From Bacteroides caecimuris (GTDB lineage: Bacteria; Bacteroidota; Bacteroidia; Bacteroidales; Bacteroidaceae): a DNA stretch of 64,000 nucleotides. Below, piece by piece: positions 44,184 to 53,923 of the stretch. Location: the NCBI RefSeq assembly GCF_001688725.2, contig NZ_CP015401.2:2418001-2482000 (forward strand), read 5' to 3'. The notes beneath the pieces were generated by a model. The model was not told the DNA's origin, searched no databases, and saw only the letters and a program-made list of their open reading frames with translations. A program made the translations under genes and the position numbers. Each line of letters opens with the position of its first letter. Positions within the stretch are counted from its first letter, which is position 1.

Positions 44184-45275
44184 TTATCTTACATTTACTT
44201 CCGCTTCATGCGCCAGGTTCAGGTTTCCGGTCACAATAACCGTGTCTCCTTCCAATAAACCGTCTTCGACACCCTTTCGGGATTTGTCGGAAACAACATA
44301 TTCCGTTGCGTTCTCCAGTCCCGTATGCACATAGTTCCACATGGCCCTGCCTTCTTTCAATGTAAACACCACTTGCTTGCCGGAACGCAATACCACAGCC
44401 GTCTTGGGAATCACCAGCTGTTCACCCAGGTTTCGCCTGACACTGACCCGCACATTCATACCGCTGAACAGCTTGCCTTCACCGTTCACGTCAGCCTTCA
44501 CCTTCACCATTCCATTGGTATCCACCAACGGATTGACTTCGGATACGCTGCCCTCAAACGAGCTTCCCCCCGCATAAGGAATAACCGTCACCTTATCACC
44601 TTTTTTAATAAAGGCAAGTTCATTCTCCAATACGGTAAATTCTGCTTCCATCCCTTTGGTATCAAGAATAGTACAGAATACTTCCGAGGTATTGGCCGGG
44701 TTATATGGCTTCGAGAAAAGATTAGCCACCACCCCGTCAAAAGGCGCGGTAAGCGTCGCGTGTTCCGTCTCCCTTTTTGCCAGTTCGTACTGGGATTTCG
44801 ACTGCTCATAACCGCTCTTCACTTTCGCAAGTTTCATTGTCTCCACAGGAACCTTACTGAAATCATCCGGCGTATATCCCTGCCCGATAAGCACATCTTT
44901 CAATTCCAGCTCAGCTTTCAACAGAGCGTCTTCCGCCTGGGACAGTTTCTGCTCCAGACGGAATTTGTCCAGTTCAGCCAGCTTTTGTCCTTTATGTACA
45001 CGGTCGCCGTTCTTCACATAAATACGGGCAATGACTTCACCCGTTTCAAAGCGTAGGTCGGCTTTGCTGCGGGCGTTCACCTTGCCGTTGCTGACCAGTT
45101 CATGGGCAAAAGTACGCTTCTTCAGAATCTGGGTGGTAACTTCATTCTTTACGTCAGGAAGAACGGTGGAGACACCTTTCTCCTGTTCATCAGCACTATT
45201 TTTCTTGTCAGAGCAAGAAGGTGTCAACACGAATGCCAAACATAGCATCAACCACATACGATTACATTTTTTCAT
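44184..45275 (-). CDS. RND periplasmic adaptor (membrane fusion) lipoprotein
   Basis: A 363-aa HlyD/AcrA-type adaptor. The N-terminus is a lipoprotein signal (MWLMLCLAFVLTPSC, lipobox Cys). The half-lipoyl motif GEVIARIYVKNGDRVHKGQKLAELD (about 78-102), a short helical hairpin (about 103-150), the second lipoyl half (APFDGVVANLFSKPYNPANT) and beta-barrel/MP domains follow in order. It is the first of four efflux genes on this strand. The thioredoxin-like lipoprotein of the peptide island ends 9 bp upstream, so one transcript could cover both. Confidence 0.92.
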   Translation of the reverse strand: MKKCNRMWLMLCLAFVLTPSCSDKKNSADEQEKGVSTVLPDVKNEVTTQILKKRTFAHELVSNGKVNARSKADLRFETGEVIARIYVKNGDRVHKGQKLAELDKFRLEQKLSQAEDALLKAELELKDVLIGQGYTPDDFSKVPVETMKLAKVKSGYEQSKSQYELAKRETEHATLTAPFDGVVANLFSKPYNPANTSEVFCTILDTKGMEAEFTVLENELAFIKKGDKVTVIPYAGGSSFEGSVSEVNPLVDTNGMVKVKADVNGEGKLFSGMNVRVSVRRNLGEQLVIPKTAVVLRSGKQVVFTLKEGRAMWNYVHTGLENATEYVVSDKSRKGVEDGLLEGDTVIVTGNLNLAHEAEVNVR

Positions 45276-45283
45276 TATATTTC

Positions 45284-45718
45284 CTATTTATAGGTACTCA
45301 AAAGAATATCCATATTCTCTAATTTATCTATAACTCCATTCTTTACTTTTGCAACCACAGGATACATGGATTCTTTACACTCTGGAAAGAAATACAGATT
45401 TTCATAATCCAAACACACATTTTTCTTTTGCAGGTTACTCTTACCAAGCCGGATTGCCAACTCTTTACGCGAATATATTCTTGTGAAAACGAATTTAATT
45501 TTCATATCATCCACATGAGACTTAAAAAAATATTCCGCCTCTGAAATGCAACCTGTACAACCACTATTCGGTATAAGAAAAATATAGTCATATTCTTTCA
45601 TTTCTTTCCCTAGTTGATTGGTCAACGCATTGCTTATTTTATCAGAATAATCGTTAATACAACAACTACACACTAATAAACTTACAATAGCCAAATATAA
45701 TAATATCTTAATTTTCAT
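45284..45718 (-). CDS. Thioredoxin-like lipoprotein with CTGC motif
   Basis: A 144-aa lipoprotein (signal MKIKILLYLAIVSLLVCSC). After it comes a thioredoxin-like strand and active-site helix with FLIPNSGCTGCISEAEYFF (about 52-70), a CxxC pair. It resembles the N-terminal halves of the thioredoxin-like proteins at 55606 and 58371, but without a further domain. Presumably periplasm-facing, acting on disulfides. It overlaps the DUF4221-like gene by 11 bp and lies 9 bp before the efflux adaptor gene, linking island and exporter. Confidence 0.7.
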   Translation of the reverse strand: MKIKILLYLAIVSLLVCSCCINDYSDKISNALTNQLGKEMKEYDYIFLIPNSGCTGCISEAEYFFKSHVDDMKIKFVFTRIYSRKELAIRLGKSNLQKKNVCLDYENLYFFPECKESMYPVVAKVKNGVIDKLENMDILLSTYK

Positions 45719-46889
45719 TTATAACCACCTTATATTGCTCAAATATTAATTTATCTTCATCATCAGTCAAAACCTGTATATTAAGCCCATCCTTTGAAAC
45801 AAAACAGTTATTTATACGGTAATTACCTTCTTTTGCTGGAGGAAGAATTTCTTCACCCAAATAATGCAATTGACTATCTAACACAATAATAATAATTGGC
45901 TTATTATTTCCTCTATTCCCAATTTTATAATTAGTGTCCGGAAGTCTGGCTATCCTATAATATAATTCTCTATACTTATCATAAAATACACCTTCATAAG
46001 AAGGAGTATTCATATACCACTCAAAAACACGATATTCGTCCATAATAGAAACTTCTTCTTTTGATGTTGCATACGGTTTTATATATTCAATCATCTCACT
46101 ACCAGCATACAATGAATCCGTCCGATTACTTATCAAATTGCAACGCCACAAATTATGGTCAGCCGGAAAGCTAATAAGAAGATTTCCCTTATTATCCAAA
46201 CCAGTGTATGGCAATCTATGCGTTAATCCACCTCCCCAGTTGTATTCAACATACTGTATCGGATAATGATTTAAGAACTCCAGACTCGACTCATCTATAT
46301 TATATAACATAGTAACCGGACGATTCTCTTTAGTCTCATAACTTGTTTCTCCTGATATAAACCCATTCAGAATCAAATTTCCATCTACATACTTCATAGG
46401 ATTATTAGTCATCAGATAAGGGTCCGGATACATCATTTTCTCTTTTCTTTTAAAATTTTCAAACAATGCTTTAGTCCACAGAATCTCACCTTTACAATTT
46501 GTTAAATGTATAACAGAACTCCCATACTGATAAACAAAAATTGAATCACTGTTAAGAAAATAATACCCTTGTACCTCACCAACACCATTGTTACCTTCTT
46601 TATCATATCGGATAGTATCAACTAATAATCCATTGCTATAATCATACATGTATATCATATTTGTTGGATAATTGATAAACGAAATAATATTATTAACACT
46701 ATCATTTATATATTGTAAATATTCCACCATTACAGATGTTCGTTCGTCCAATGCAAGCTCTTTCTTTCCAACGTATTCCAAATTACATTTATCTTCAAAA
46801 TGCCCTATCTTGCTGTTTGTTACAACCTTTTTCTGACATCCAACCAGAACCGTTGTCAAAAATAAGATAATCAATATAAATCTCCACAT
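45708..46889 (-). CDS. DUF4221-like lipoprotein
   Basis: A 393-aa lipoprotein (MWRFILIILFLTTVLVGC, lipobox Cys at 18). The rest is beta-rich, with repeated strand-turn patterns such as NMIYMYDYSNGLLVDTIRYD, GNLLISFPADHNLWRCNL and GLNIQVLTDDEDKLIFEQYK, as in a beta-propeller. It resembles Bacteroidetes DUF4221 proteins of unknown function. It follows an NVEALA peptide gene by 70 bp (with a hairpin between) and overlaps a thioredoxin-like gene, the same peptide-propeller-thioredoxin order as elsewhere in the island. Confidence 0.7.
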   Translation of the reverse strand: MWRFILIILFLTTVLVGCQKKVVTNSKIGHFEDKCNLEYVGKKELALDERTSVMVEYLQYINDSVNNIISFINYPTNMIYMYDYSNGLLVDTIRYDKEGNNGVGEVQGYYFLNSDSIFVYQYGSSVIHLTNCKGEILWTKALFENFKRKEKMMYPDPYLMTNNPMKYVDGNLILNGFISGETSYETKENRPVTMLYNIDESSLEFLNHYPIQYVEYNWGGGLTHRLPYTGLDNKGNLLISFPADHNLWRCNLISNRTDSLYAGSEMIEYIKPYATSKEEVSIMDEYRVFEWYMNTPSYEGVFYDKYRELYYRIARLPDTNYKIGNRGNNKPIIIIVLDSQLHYLGEEILPPAKEGNYRINNCFVSKDGLNIQVLTDDEDKLIFEQYKVVINEN

Positions 46890-46906
46890 ATTTAAAAGGA
46901 TTAAAA

Positions 46907-46943
46907 GTACTGGCTAAATCATTTTTCAGACTTCAACCAGTAC
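46907..46943 (-). terminator. Hairpin after the first NVEALA peptide gene
   Basis: GTACTGG (46907-46913) pairs with CCAGTAC (46937-46943). It lies between the peptide stop codon and the DUF4221-like gene, as hairpins do after two other peptide genes of the island. Confidence 0.4.
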
Positions 46944-46958
46944 CTGATAAATTACAAT

Positions 46959-47213
46959 TTACTTATAACAATCATTGGTTTCATACCAAGAAGAAGTCAC
47001 ACAGGAAGCTCCACTTCCGTCTACTTTCAACTTGCATTTTCCAGTATTACTACCCGGCATATTTCGACAATCGGTTTCAGGAGTTGCTAAAGCTTCCAAC
47101 TTTGAAATAACCAACTTTGAAAAGAAATCAGTCTTTTGGGTAGAATAAATATTATGCCCACATACCATAGCGCATGCTATAAATGGTATTATTACAAATA
47201 ATCTTTTTTTCAT
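46959..47213 (-). CDS. NVEALA-type secreted Cys-containing peptide
   Basis: An 84-aa precursor. An N-terminal signal (MKKRLFVIIPFIACAMVCGHNIYSTQ) is followed by a conserved helix ending KLVISKLEALA (variant of the NVEALA motif), then a 42-residue hydrophilic tail with four Cys (CRN, GKC, SCV, DCYK). NVEALA proteins are a Bacteroidetes family of unknown function. The motif followed by a variable Cys tail looks like a leader-and-core layout. This copy sits between the O-antigen-ligase-like gene and the DUF4221-like lipoprotein gene. Confidence 0.8.
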   Translation of the reverse strand: MKKRLFVIIPFIACAMVCGHNIYSTQKTDFFSKLVISKLEALATPETDCRNMPGSNTGKCKLKVDGSGASCVTSSWYETNDCYK

Positions 47214-47332
47214 GACTCATTTTTTAATTAAACTTCAAAATAGTGCTGCATTTATCATTTCAGCAGTAAACCATACTTTTTCACTTCATTTTTTCTTTTA
47301 TTTCAACATTTACACCTCATTTTTATTTATAC

Positions 47333-48988
47333 TCAATTTACCTTCATATTATAGTCGACTATTATTTTCTTTACATCTTCTCTCATTTCACGAATAGCTG
47401 TCGATTGCACTTTTGGTTCTTTCGTCAACACTATTTCAGCAGCATATTTTAATTTTTCAGGTTGCCGATATTGGGGCTCCGCATAAAGTTTCACCAACAG
47501 ATAATACGGATAAATCCGCCCCGGAAGCCGATGTGTAGAGCGAATCAGGTATTCTTCCGCTTTCTCATAATCTCCTAACGCTTGATAATTCTTGCCGATG
47601 ATATTCAGAATCATAGGATCATTGCTATGCGCCATTGCTTCCTCCAATATCCTTGTCGAGTTATCATATTCTTTCAATTTATGAAGAGAATATCCGTATT
47701 CAAAAAGAAATGCCCCACGATTCGCTAATTCCGGGTATAACTTTCCGTAGTCTTCTTTAGCAGACTGATAAGCTCCTATATTATAGAGCATCTTACTACG
47801 ATACCAATCCTTACATGCAGCATATTGATTGTTTCTCCAATAATACGTTCCCAATAGAGCCATCATCGAAATAAAAAGGAATAATATTACTTTAGAGCGC
47901 CCGATAGCACAAGCCGCCAACAGCAAATAAAATGTCACTGCAAATCCGGGAATCTGCATCGGATAAGAAGAAAAGGAAAATACCAAAAATGAAATTACTC
48001 CTCCACAAATACCTATTCTCCCTTCGCTACTCCCCTTCCAAAGACAAAATGCAATTACCAACGAGACAACCAATAAGAAAGGAATCCCATATTCCATCGC
48101 CACTTGCAGATATTCATTAAATGCATACTCCGGACTACCTGCCACCAACTCTTCTGTCTCCGAAAATTCCCCATTTGCAAAATAGTTTTCTTGCGCTCTG
48201 CCATAAGCTGAAACAAAGTTCCCTGTGCCATGTCCTATAACCGGACTTTCGGCAATTGCCATACTACTTATTTTCCACATGAACAAGCGTCCGTTGGCAG
48301 AAGTAGCTTTTAACTGAAAAAGAGCATAACCTGCCACTATGATCATAACGCTGCCTGCAATGCAAGCCAGTACTAGTCTTTTCTTATATTTTCGTCCAAA
48401 CTCCTTTAATCTACTTCCCCATGAAACGCGCATTCCATATACCCATGTACCCGATATTGCGGCAGCAATCCATGCCGAACGGCTCATTCCGGCAGGCAGT
48501 ACACAAAGAATCAACAGCATAACTCCTAATGCGATGTAATACTTTCCCTGTTCCGCCCATGTACGTCCTGTTTTTTCTTTCAAGCTTAGCCATTCATACA
48601 GGCAAAGCGGAAATATCATCGCCAAATATCCCGAATAAGGTCCCGGATTATAGAAAGAGCCTGTAAGTGCATATAAAGAGTGATTGGAAACAGCCAGGCC
48701 GTATATCTGCCTCAATCCCCAGACAGCTTCCATTCCACCCAAGACAATCAATACCCATGTCACGATGGTTGGAAAAGACAAATGTTTTTTTCTATTCAGA
48801 CAGAAGGATAATAGACAGCAAACGACGAAAACAAAAAGCATGCGTCCCAACCATAGTTTTTGATATGCCATTTCACCGACAGGAATATCATTCGAAGTAG
48901 CAAAAACTACTACGCTCAAGATTGCCGCAACTCCTGTAAGAGTTATCACATCCGCCATATTCTTCTGTGTCATCCGCATCAATTCCAA
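47333..48988 (-). CDS. O-antigen ligase/polymerase-like membrane protein with C-terminal TPR
   Basis: A 551-aa protein with about ten membrane segments. The Wzy_C-type signature lies around GSFYNPGPYSGYLAMIFPLC (about 110) and the periplasmic loop GHGTGNFVSAYGRAQENYF (about 248). The C-terminal 140 residues are TPR-like (LFEYGYSLHKLKEYDNSTRI, IIGKNYQALGDYEKAEEYLI). Such proteins transfer or polymerise glycans on lipid carriers, but none of the usual glycosyltransferases is near. Here it ends an operon of signal peptidase, glutaminase-like and transglutaminase-like genes, so it may attach something to an exported product. The function is open. Confidence 0.8.
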   Translation of the reverse strand: MELMRMTQKNMADVITLTGVAAILSVVVFATSNDIPVGEMAYQKLWLGRMLFVFVVCCLLSFCLNRKKHLSFPTIVTWVLIVLGGMEAVWGLRQIYGLAVSNHSLYALTGSFYNPGPYSGYLAMIFPLCLYEWLSLKEKTGRTWAEQGKYYIALGVMLLILCVLPAGMSRSAWIAAAISGTWVYGMRVSWGSRLKEFGRKYKKRLVLACIAGSVMIIVAGYALFQLKATSANGRLFMWKISSMAIAESPVIGHGTGNFVSAYGRAQENYFANGEFSETEELVAGSPEYAFNEYLQVAMEYGIPFLLVVSLVIAFCLWKGSSEGRIGICGGVISFLVFSFSSYPMQIPGFAVTFYLLLAACAIGRSKVILFLFISMMALLGTYYWRNNQYAACKDWYRSKMLYNIGAYQSAKEDYGKLYPELANRGAFLFEYGYSLHKLKEYDNSTRILEEAMAHSNDPMILNIIGKNYQALGDYEKAEEYLIRSTHRLPGRIYPYYLLVKLYAEPQYRQPEKLKYAAEIVLTKEPKVQSTAIREMREDVKKIIVDYNMKVN

Positions 48989-49003
48989 CTTTATTTTCGT
49001 TCC

Positions 49004-49879
49004 TTATTTGATTTTCTGCATAATTCTGTCCCAACGGGGTTTCTCCGTAAATTTATCTTCCGAATACCAAATACGGGTAGCCTTACCTACAATGTATTCT
49101 TCAGGCAACATCCCCCAGTACCTTGAGTCCTGCGAATTTGCCATATGATCACCGGAAACAAAATAATAGTTCTTTTTAAAGCGATATTGGGTAATCACAC
49201 TGTCTCCCAATACTATTTGTCCGTCTTTTATACGTAGCCTCTTCTTCTGTTCCCACCCTATCAATTGCCTGTACAAAAGGCAGTTCGTACGGTTCATCAT
49301 TACTATCTGACCTTTCTTGGGAATCGGCAAAGGTCCGAACTCGCGGATCGTCCAGCCCAGTTGTTTGTCATAAGGAAATGTACCTACCACAATGCCATGC
49401 TGTTCCGGATGCTTCAGATTCGCCAGATATTGCTGGGCATCGTAGTTTCCCAACTGTTCGTCACAACCACGTACTTTATAAAATCCCCCACGAATCTCCA
49501 ATGTATCCCCCGGCAAAGCAATACAACGCTTTACGTAATATTGCATTACATCCATCCGGACACTGTCCCAACGATTCATTTGATAAGGGAAATTAAAAAC
49601 CAGTATATCATTTCTCTGGAAACTCCCCCATCCGGGCATCCGGTGGATAGTGACATCCTCATTATCCAAGGCTGCAAACACATCGAACAGGCGAGCCCCT
49701 TTTATCATCTTATTAACTAATATCCGGTCGCCATCCTTCAATGCCGGTTCCATAGAGTCCGAAGGTATCCTGAATGAAGTAAAGCAGAACAGTTGCATCA
49801 AGAACAGAATAACCACCATACAGAATATGAAGAAAGCCAGATTCTCCAATATCGCCTGAATTCTCTTTATCATGCTCAT
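49004..49879 (-). CDS. lepB: Signal peptidase I (S26 family), island copy
   Basis: Membrane serine protease of 291 aa. An N-terminal anchor (LAFFIFCMVVILFLMQLFCF) is followed by box B with the nucleophile, SFRIPSDSMEPALKDGDRILVNK (about 35-57), box D with the general base Lys, YYVKRCIALPGDTLEIRGG (about 120-138), and box E SGDHMANSQDSRYWG (about 250). A housekeeping LepB is expected elsewhere in the genome, so a copy within the peptide island suggests a dedicated role, possibly in maturing NVEALA precursors. Its start overlaps the end of the glutaminase-like gene by 4 bp. Confidence 0.9.
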   Translation of the reverse strand: MSMIKRIQAILENLAFFIFCMVVILFLMQLFCFTSFRIPSDSMEPALKDGDRILVNKMIKGARLFDVFAALDNEDVTIHRMPGWGSFQRNDILVFNFPYQMNRWDSVRMDVMQYYVKRCIALPGDTLEIRGGFYKVRGCDEQLGNYDAQQYLANLKHPEQHGIVVGTFPYDKQLGWTIREFGPLPIPKKGQIVMMNRTNCLLYRQLIGWEQKKRLRIKDGQIVLGDSVITQYRFKKNYYFVSGDHMANSQDSRYWGMLPEEYIVGKATRIWYSEDKFTEKPRWDRIMQKIK

Positions 49880-51768
49880 AAGTTTCCCTTTAATTGAATC
49901 AATTTATAATAAGCTGCCAACCCCAACACACATTTCACACGTTCGTCATTTTCATCCAACAACCCGATGATAGGATATGTCTCTTTCTTCATCTTCTGTT
50001 GCAGATAATCCGCCCACACCTCCAATTGCTCCCAATGCATACCAGCATAATCAAAGTCCTGTTCCGCTTCTACAATAGCAGTTGTCATCATCAGCATATT
50101 GGCAGCCGCTTCTACGGCACAGTTTTCTAATCTCACCTGTTTACTGGCAACAGGATACAAGCCGATATCATACGGCGGGTATTTCTTGCTCCAATGAATA
50201 TCTTCACAGTACTCGAATATGGGATCCAACAAACCTCTCATCCAGTCGGTACGATGAAAGAATAACAATGCCGGAAAACTCTTATAAGCTTCTCTGACAT
50301 TACCCAATGTATCGCCCAAACAAAAAAGCTTATTATCCGAAGATGATATAAATCTGTGAGAAGATATAAAATTACGATAAGCAGGAAGCATTTGTTCCGC
50401 CAATGTCTTATCCCCCGCCTGAAACGCTTTGGTATTCCATCGGTTATCCAAAATATCACATTCCGCCTTAAGTTCCTTATATCTATTTCCTACGGATTTC
50501 ATTAATTCTTTTACCTCCCTTGTCCCATCACTATTCCAAAGAGGAGACAGAGCCTCGCCATCATATTGTAGCACCTGTCCTTCTTCATATCCGACAAGTA
50601 ATACCCCACTACTATCCTTATCCCTTTCATTTCCCACGTACAGCTTTTGAGACAAGATGGCATGACCATCCATACATGAAAAGGTTGTTTCATCCGCTGC
50701 CATAGCCAAATACAAGCTGTCGGACTTCACAAAACGCCAATCCTTATCGACCCAACTATCAATTTTCCTCTTGCCAAACATCCATTCCATATCCACGTCG
50801 AACAAAACCTCCACCGCATGTTCCTTTCCGCTTTCCGTACGAACCTGATAGGTAAGAAAACCGACAGGCCAGCCTGTCAGATCCCACTTTTCCGACAAGG
50901 AAGGTGAGACAAAGTCAACCTGAAGATCCACCTCTCCACATTGGAAAATAAATTGAGTCTGCGTAGCTTGCACATCCATCTTTTTCAGAGTTGCAGGTTT
51001 CGCTTCAGCATACGTTTTATTTTCTATATATAAGCCGAAATCCAACAAAGCAGGACCTCCCGTATTCCGACAATATGCAGCCAAGATATTATTATCTCCA
51101 TCAATAATTTGACTAATCGCTTCATCAGTCAAACGCTGGCATTTCGTTTTATATGTATATCTACTCTCTAACAAATATTTTCCATTACAAAAAAGCTTTA
51201 GCCAATCATCGCATACATAACGGACATAAATTTTATGATTCCTCAAAGCGTCTTTATTATCCACCTTGACATGCCTGCGGACATAAATATTTTCCGCTCC
51301 CCACAAGGTATGCGCCGGATAATACCCTTTTACCGGACCAAACGCTCCTTTCCCTTCACTCCACCAAGAATCGTCATACCTCCTCTGCTCCCATCCTTTT
51401 CCCGGAAACAAGAAAGAATATTTTCCCGTCCACCCGACAGTATCCTCCGAGAGAGGTGCTAAAGGAGATATACGTAAAGAATCACCTCCCATGAAACGAT
51501 AAAGTATACCGTCTACACGTAAAATACCAGTTATCGGAAATGCCTCTCCGGTTCTCAACTGCGGATAACTTTTATTTAATGTATCCCCCGTTAATTGGAG
51601 ACTTAAACTAGGGGTAACAGCCAACAGTGTATGTCTGGAAGGAGCAATAACAGACAGATGCGAAATCTTCTCATCCGGACAAGAGCAAGCATATACCAAA
51701 GAAATGATACCTAAGATGATAATCATTCTCCATGCCACGACAAACCTGATATACGTTCTTATTTCCAT
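49876..51768 (-). CDS. Glutaminase-A-like lipoprotein
   Basis: A 630-aa lipoprotein (signal WRMIIILGIISLVYACSC). A jelly-roll-like region (about 115-215, WEQRRYDDSWWSEGKGAFG, YVRRHVKVDNKD) precedes a part resembling glutaminase GtaA/DUF4965 proteins: DLTGWPVGFLTYQVRTESGK, LAYRNFIS-like segments, CLGDTLGNVREAYKSFPALL, KYPPYDIGLYPVA and CAVEAAANMLMMTTAIVEAE. Full-length relatives continue with a long alpha-helical domain; this one stops about 60 residues after the last motif, so it is shortened. A Gln-directed or sugar-directed activity is an inference. It overlaps the transglutaminase-like gene by 10 bp and lepB by 4 bp. Confidence 0.65.
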   Translation of the reverse strand: MEIRTYIRFVVAWRMIIILGIISLVYACSCPDEKISHLSVIAPSRHTLLAVTPSLSLQLTGDTLNKSYPQLRTGEAFPITGILRVDGILYRFMGGDSLRISPLAPLSEDTVGWTGKYSFLFPGKGWEQRRYDDSWWSEGKGAFGPVKGYYPAHTLWGAENIYVRRHVKVDNKDALRNHKIYVRYVCDDWLKLFCNGKYLLESRYTYKTKCQRLTDEAISQIIDGDNNILAAYCRNTGGPALLDFGLYIENKTYAEAKPATLKKMDVQATQTQFIFQCGEVDLQVDFVSPSLSEKWDLTGWPVGFLTYQVRTESGKEHAVEVLFDVDMEWMFGKRKIDSWVDKDWRFVKSDSLYLAMAADETTFSCMDGHAILSQKLYVGNERDKDSSGVLLVGYEEGQVLQYDGEALSPLWNSDGTREVKELMKSVGNRYKELKAECDILDNRWNTKAFQAGDKTLAEQMLPAYRNFISSHRFISSSDNKLFCLGDTLGNVREAYKSFPALLFFHRTDWMRGLLDPIFEYCEDIHWSKKYPPYDIGLYPVASKQVRLENCAVEAAANMLMMTTAIVEAEQDFDYAGMHWEQLEVWADYLQQKMKKETYPIIGLLDENDERVKCVLGLAAYYKLIQLKGNL

Positions 51769-53780
51769 AGTTGACTCCCGTTTTCATAAATAAAAATTCT
51801 CTCGTCCTTTCCACGAGTATGGTTCCGTAAAAATAACAATGCATTTTCCGGAATATCCCGAAATACTAATGAGTCGGCAGTCGCCTTGATTTTTCCGGCA
51901 GACTTCCAATCTTTGTCACAATAAAACAGCTCATATACATCACCAGGCCGAACATAATTGTCCCTGTTGCGTGGAGTATAGACTATACGGTCTACTTTTA
52001 CTTCTCTTCCTAAATCCAATCCCGCCCATCCACCAGTGGGTTTGGAATAATCAAAAGAAGTCCATGTTTTCCCGTCAAACACATTGGTATATTCATGCGT
52101 TCCGTCATGTTGGTAACATCCGGGAGTACCTATGATTTTCCCTGATAAAGCCACGGTATCATCCTTCTCATAAAAAGCGACTTCTGCAACATTACATGCG
52201 CCTTTGGGAGGACCAAAATATCGTAGATAACGATACCCTTTATCAGACCAACTTTTTACAGTTGTATTCAAACGATTAGGTATGCCCTGTATAATAAACA
52301 GTGTATCTTCATCCGAGAAATCAGAACGATTACTTCCAGTAAAAATCCCCCCTATCATTCTGTTTCTAAAACTATTTTCTTCTTTAAGATTAAACTTAGC
52401 ATACAAAACCATATCTTGCGTCTTTTTCCCAATAGAATAATAGTGAGGGAAATTAGTTTCTTTATCCAGATAAAAAGGATCAGTCAAAAAACATAGTGTT
52501 CCATCCTCATAAGTAGCAACTCTCATAACTGAACCATTACGAACATATCGGAAAGCCAGACGACTGGCATCATAGACTGTCCAATCAATCGGAATCCAAC
52601 GATCCCTATTACTAGCACATAAATAAGCAATTCTCCCACTCCTTTCATCCTTATATTGCTTTTCTAAAGGGATAACCAGTTCTTTTTGGTATGAATACGC
52701 ATAATCAGAAGTAACATCTTCAAACTTGGGAATACGCCAAAATGAATACACTTCTTCTCCATACTGTGCCATTTGCTTGTGTAAGTCCCTATTCGCACTA
52801 AAAGTATTTCTGTATATCTTGGCGGCTCCCTCCTTTTGATACAGGGAACATTTGCGAACACGTATTAAATTCTTCATGAAGTCAGAGATATATCCTTCCC
52901 CATTTTTATCCCAAAGCATTACCCAAAAGTGACCGGCATTGCCATCACCACGTACAGGCAAGTAATCTATCGCGCTAGGAATACCTAAAGCACGGAATAA
53001 ATAGACTGCGAAATCCGTCAACTCTCTGCAACTGCCAGACTGATATTGCACAAATTCAGGTCCTATGTGTCCGAAAGAAAAGGGAGCTATAGAAGTAAAG
53101 AATGTCTTTTTATCCGGCAATCTCGCCATTAAATACCTGGCTGCCACTAATGGATCTTCTTTATCCAAGGTGTCAGACATCCGCAATGAATCCAGCAATG
53201 AATTGTATTTCTTATAATATGTCTCACGCCAATAAGCTAACGGTTCATCACCGATTCGATAAGGCAACAAGTATTCGCAAAATATTTCAAATGAGATATT
53301 CTTTCCCCAAGGTTGTTCCTGCCAGACTTTGAATGCCCAATCAATGTTATGGCATAGATAAGCAGAATCTATTTCCATGATATCGCGTTTTTTCTGAGGT
53401 TCTTTCATTGGACCAAAAACTTTTTTGACTGAATCGGCAACTTGTTGCGCTGTTTTACCCTTACGTACTTTTAGCCAAGCATAATAAGACTTATAATTCT
53501 CTAATTGTTCTCCATAGGAATAGGTATAAAAAGGCATATTTTCTATCAGAAAGCAAGCAGCTTTATATTTCAAACTATCAGCAGGATTCTTTTGATAATG
53601 ACAAAGCACCTTTTCCAACTCTTTTCGGTTGTTGTCAGCAGATTGCAAAGCAACTTCGAGAGGAGTTATCGTTTCCTCCCTAAATGCTATCCTGTCTATC
53701 ATTTGCCATCCTAGCCAGACAAGTAGCACCAGAACTATAAGTTGGATATATCGTAAGTGCTTTATCATATTCCTATTCAT
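51759..53780 (-). CDS. Transglutaminase-like secreted protein
   Basis: A 673-aa protein with an N-terminal anchor or signal (LRYIQLIVLVLLVWLGWQMID). The transglutaminase/papain-like core is visible at about 248-300: QSGSCRELTDFAVYLFRALG (Cys), NAGHFWVMLWD (His and Asp). The C-terminal 250 residues are beta-rich, and the last part (FDGKTWTSFDYSKPTGGWAGLDLGREVKVDR) is an F5/8-type carbohydrate-binding-like module. It may crosslink or cleave peptide amides in the envelope. Its ATG overlaps the stop of a decayed thioredoxin gene (ATGA). Pieces of a second copy lie at 55455-55590. Confidence 0.8.
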   Translation of the reverse strand: MNRNMIKHLRYIQLIVLVLLVWLGWQMIDRIAFREETITPLEVALQSADNNRKELEKVLCHYQKNPADSLKYKAACFLIENMPFYTYSYGEQLENYKSYYAWLKVRKGKTAQQVADSVKKVFGPMKEPQKKRDIMEIDSAYLCHNIDWAFKVWQEQPWGKNISFEIFCEYLLPYRIGDEPLAYWRETYYKKYNSLLDSLRMSDTLDKEDPLVAARYLMARLPDKKTFFTSIAPFSFGHIGPEFVQYQSGSCRELTDFAVYLFRALGIPSAIDYLPVRGDGNAGHFWVMLWDKNGEGYISDFMKNLIRVRKCSLYQKEGAAKIYRNTFSANRDLHKQMAQYGEEVYSFWRIPKFEDVTSDYAYSYQKELVIPLEKQYKDERSGRIAYLCASNRDRWIPIDWTVYDASRLAFRYVRNGSVMRVATYEDGTLCFLTDPFYLDKETNFPHYYSIGKKTQDMVLYAKFNLKEENSFRNRMIGGIFTGSNRSDFSDEDTLFIIQGIPNRLNTTVKSWSDKGYRYLRYFGPPKGACNVAEVAFYEKDDTVALSGKIIGTPGCYQHDGTHEYTNVFDGKTWTSFDYSKPTGGWAGLDLGREVKVDRIVYTPRNRDNYVRPGDVYELFYCDKDWKSAGKIKATADSLVFRDIPENALLFLRNHTRGKDERIFIYENGSQLWK

Positions 53781-53923
53781 TTTGCGTTTCCACTAATTTT
53801 CAAATGAAATAGAGAACCTTCTGCATTCCATTCATTAACAAAACTGGTTATTCTATCTTGTTCTGACTCTTTACCAGACAATAACAATATAGCAATAAAT
53901 ATCAAACTAACTAAACGTGTCAT
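53777..53923 (-). pseudogene. Internally deleted thioredoxin/DUF1573 lipoprotein gene
   Basis: The remaining 48 codons join the start of such a lipoprotein (signal, then DRITSFVNEW) directly to its last residues (NAEGSLFHLKISGNAK). The intact gene at 55606 has the same N-terminal layout and ends NAEDSPFHLKISGTAK. About 240 codons are missing but the frame is kept. Its stop codon overlaps the transglutaminase ATG, and its ATG overlaps the stop of the broken propeller gene (TAATG), showing the original operon order. Confidence 0.8.

Noticed and set aside
45284..46889. Frameshifted single gene
   Set aside because: The two frames overlap by 11 bp, each has its own lipoprotein signal, and the domains differ, so they are two genes.
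47333..48988. Capsule or O-antigen biosynthesis locus
   Set aside because: Only the ligase-like protein is present; no glycosyltransferase, flippase or sugar-nucleotide gene is near.
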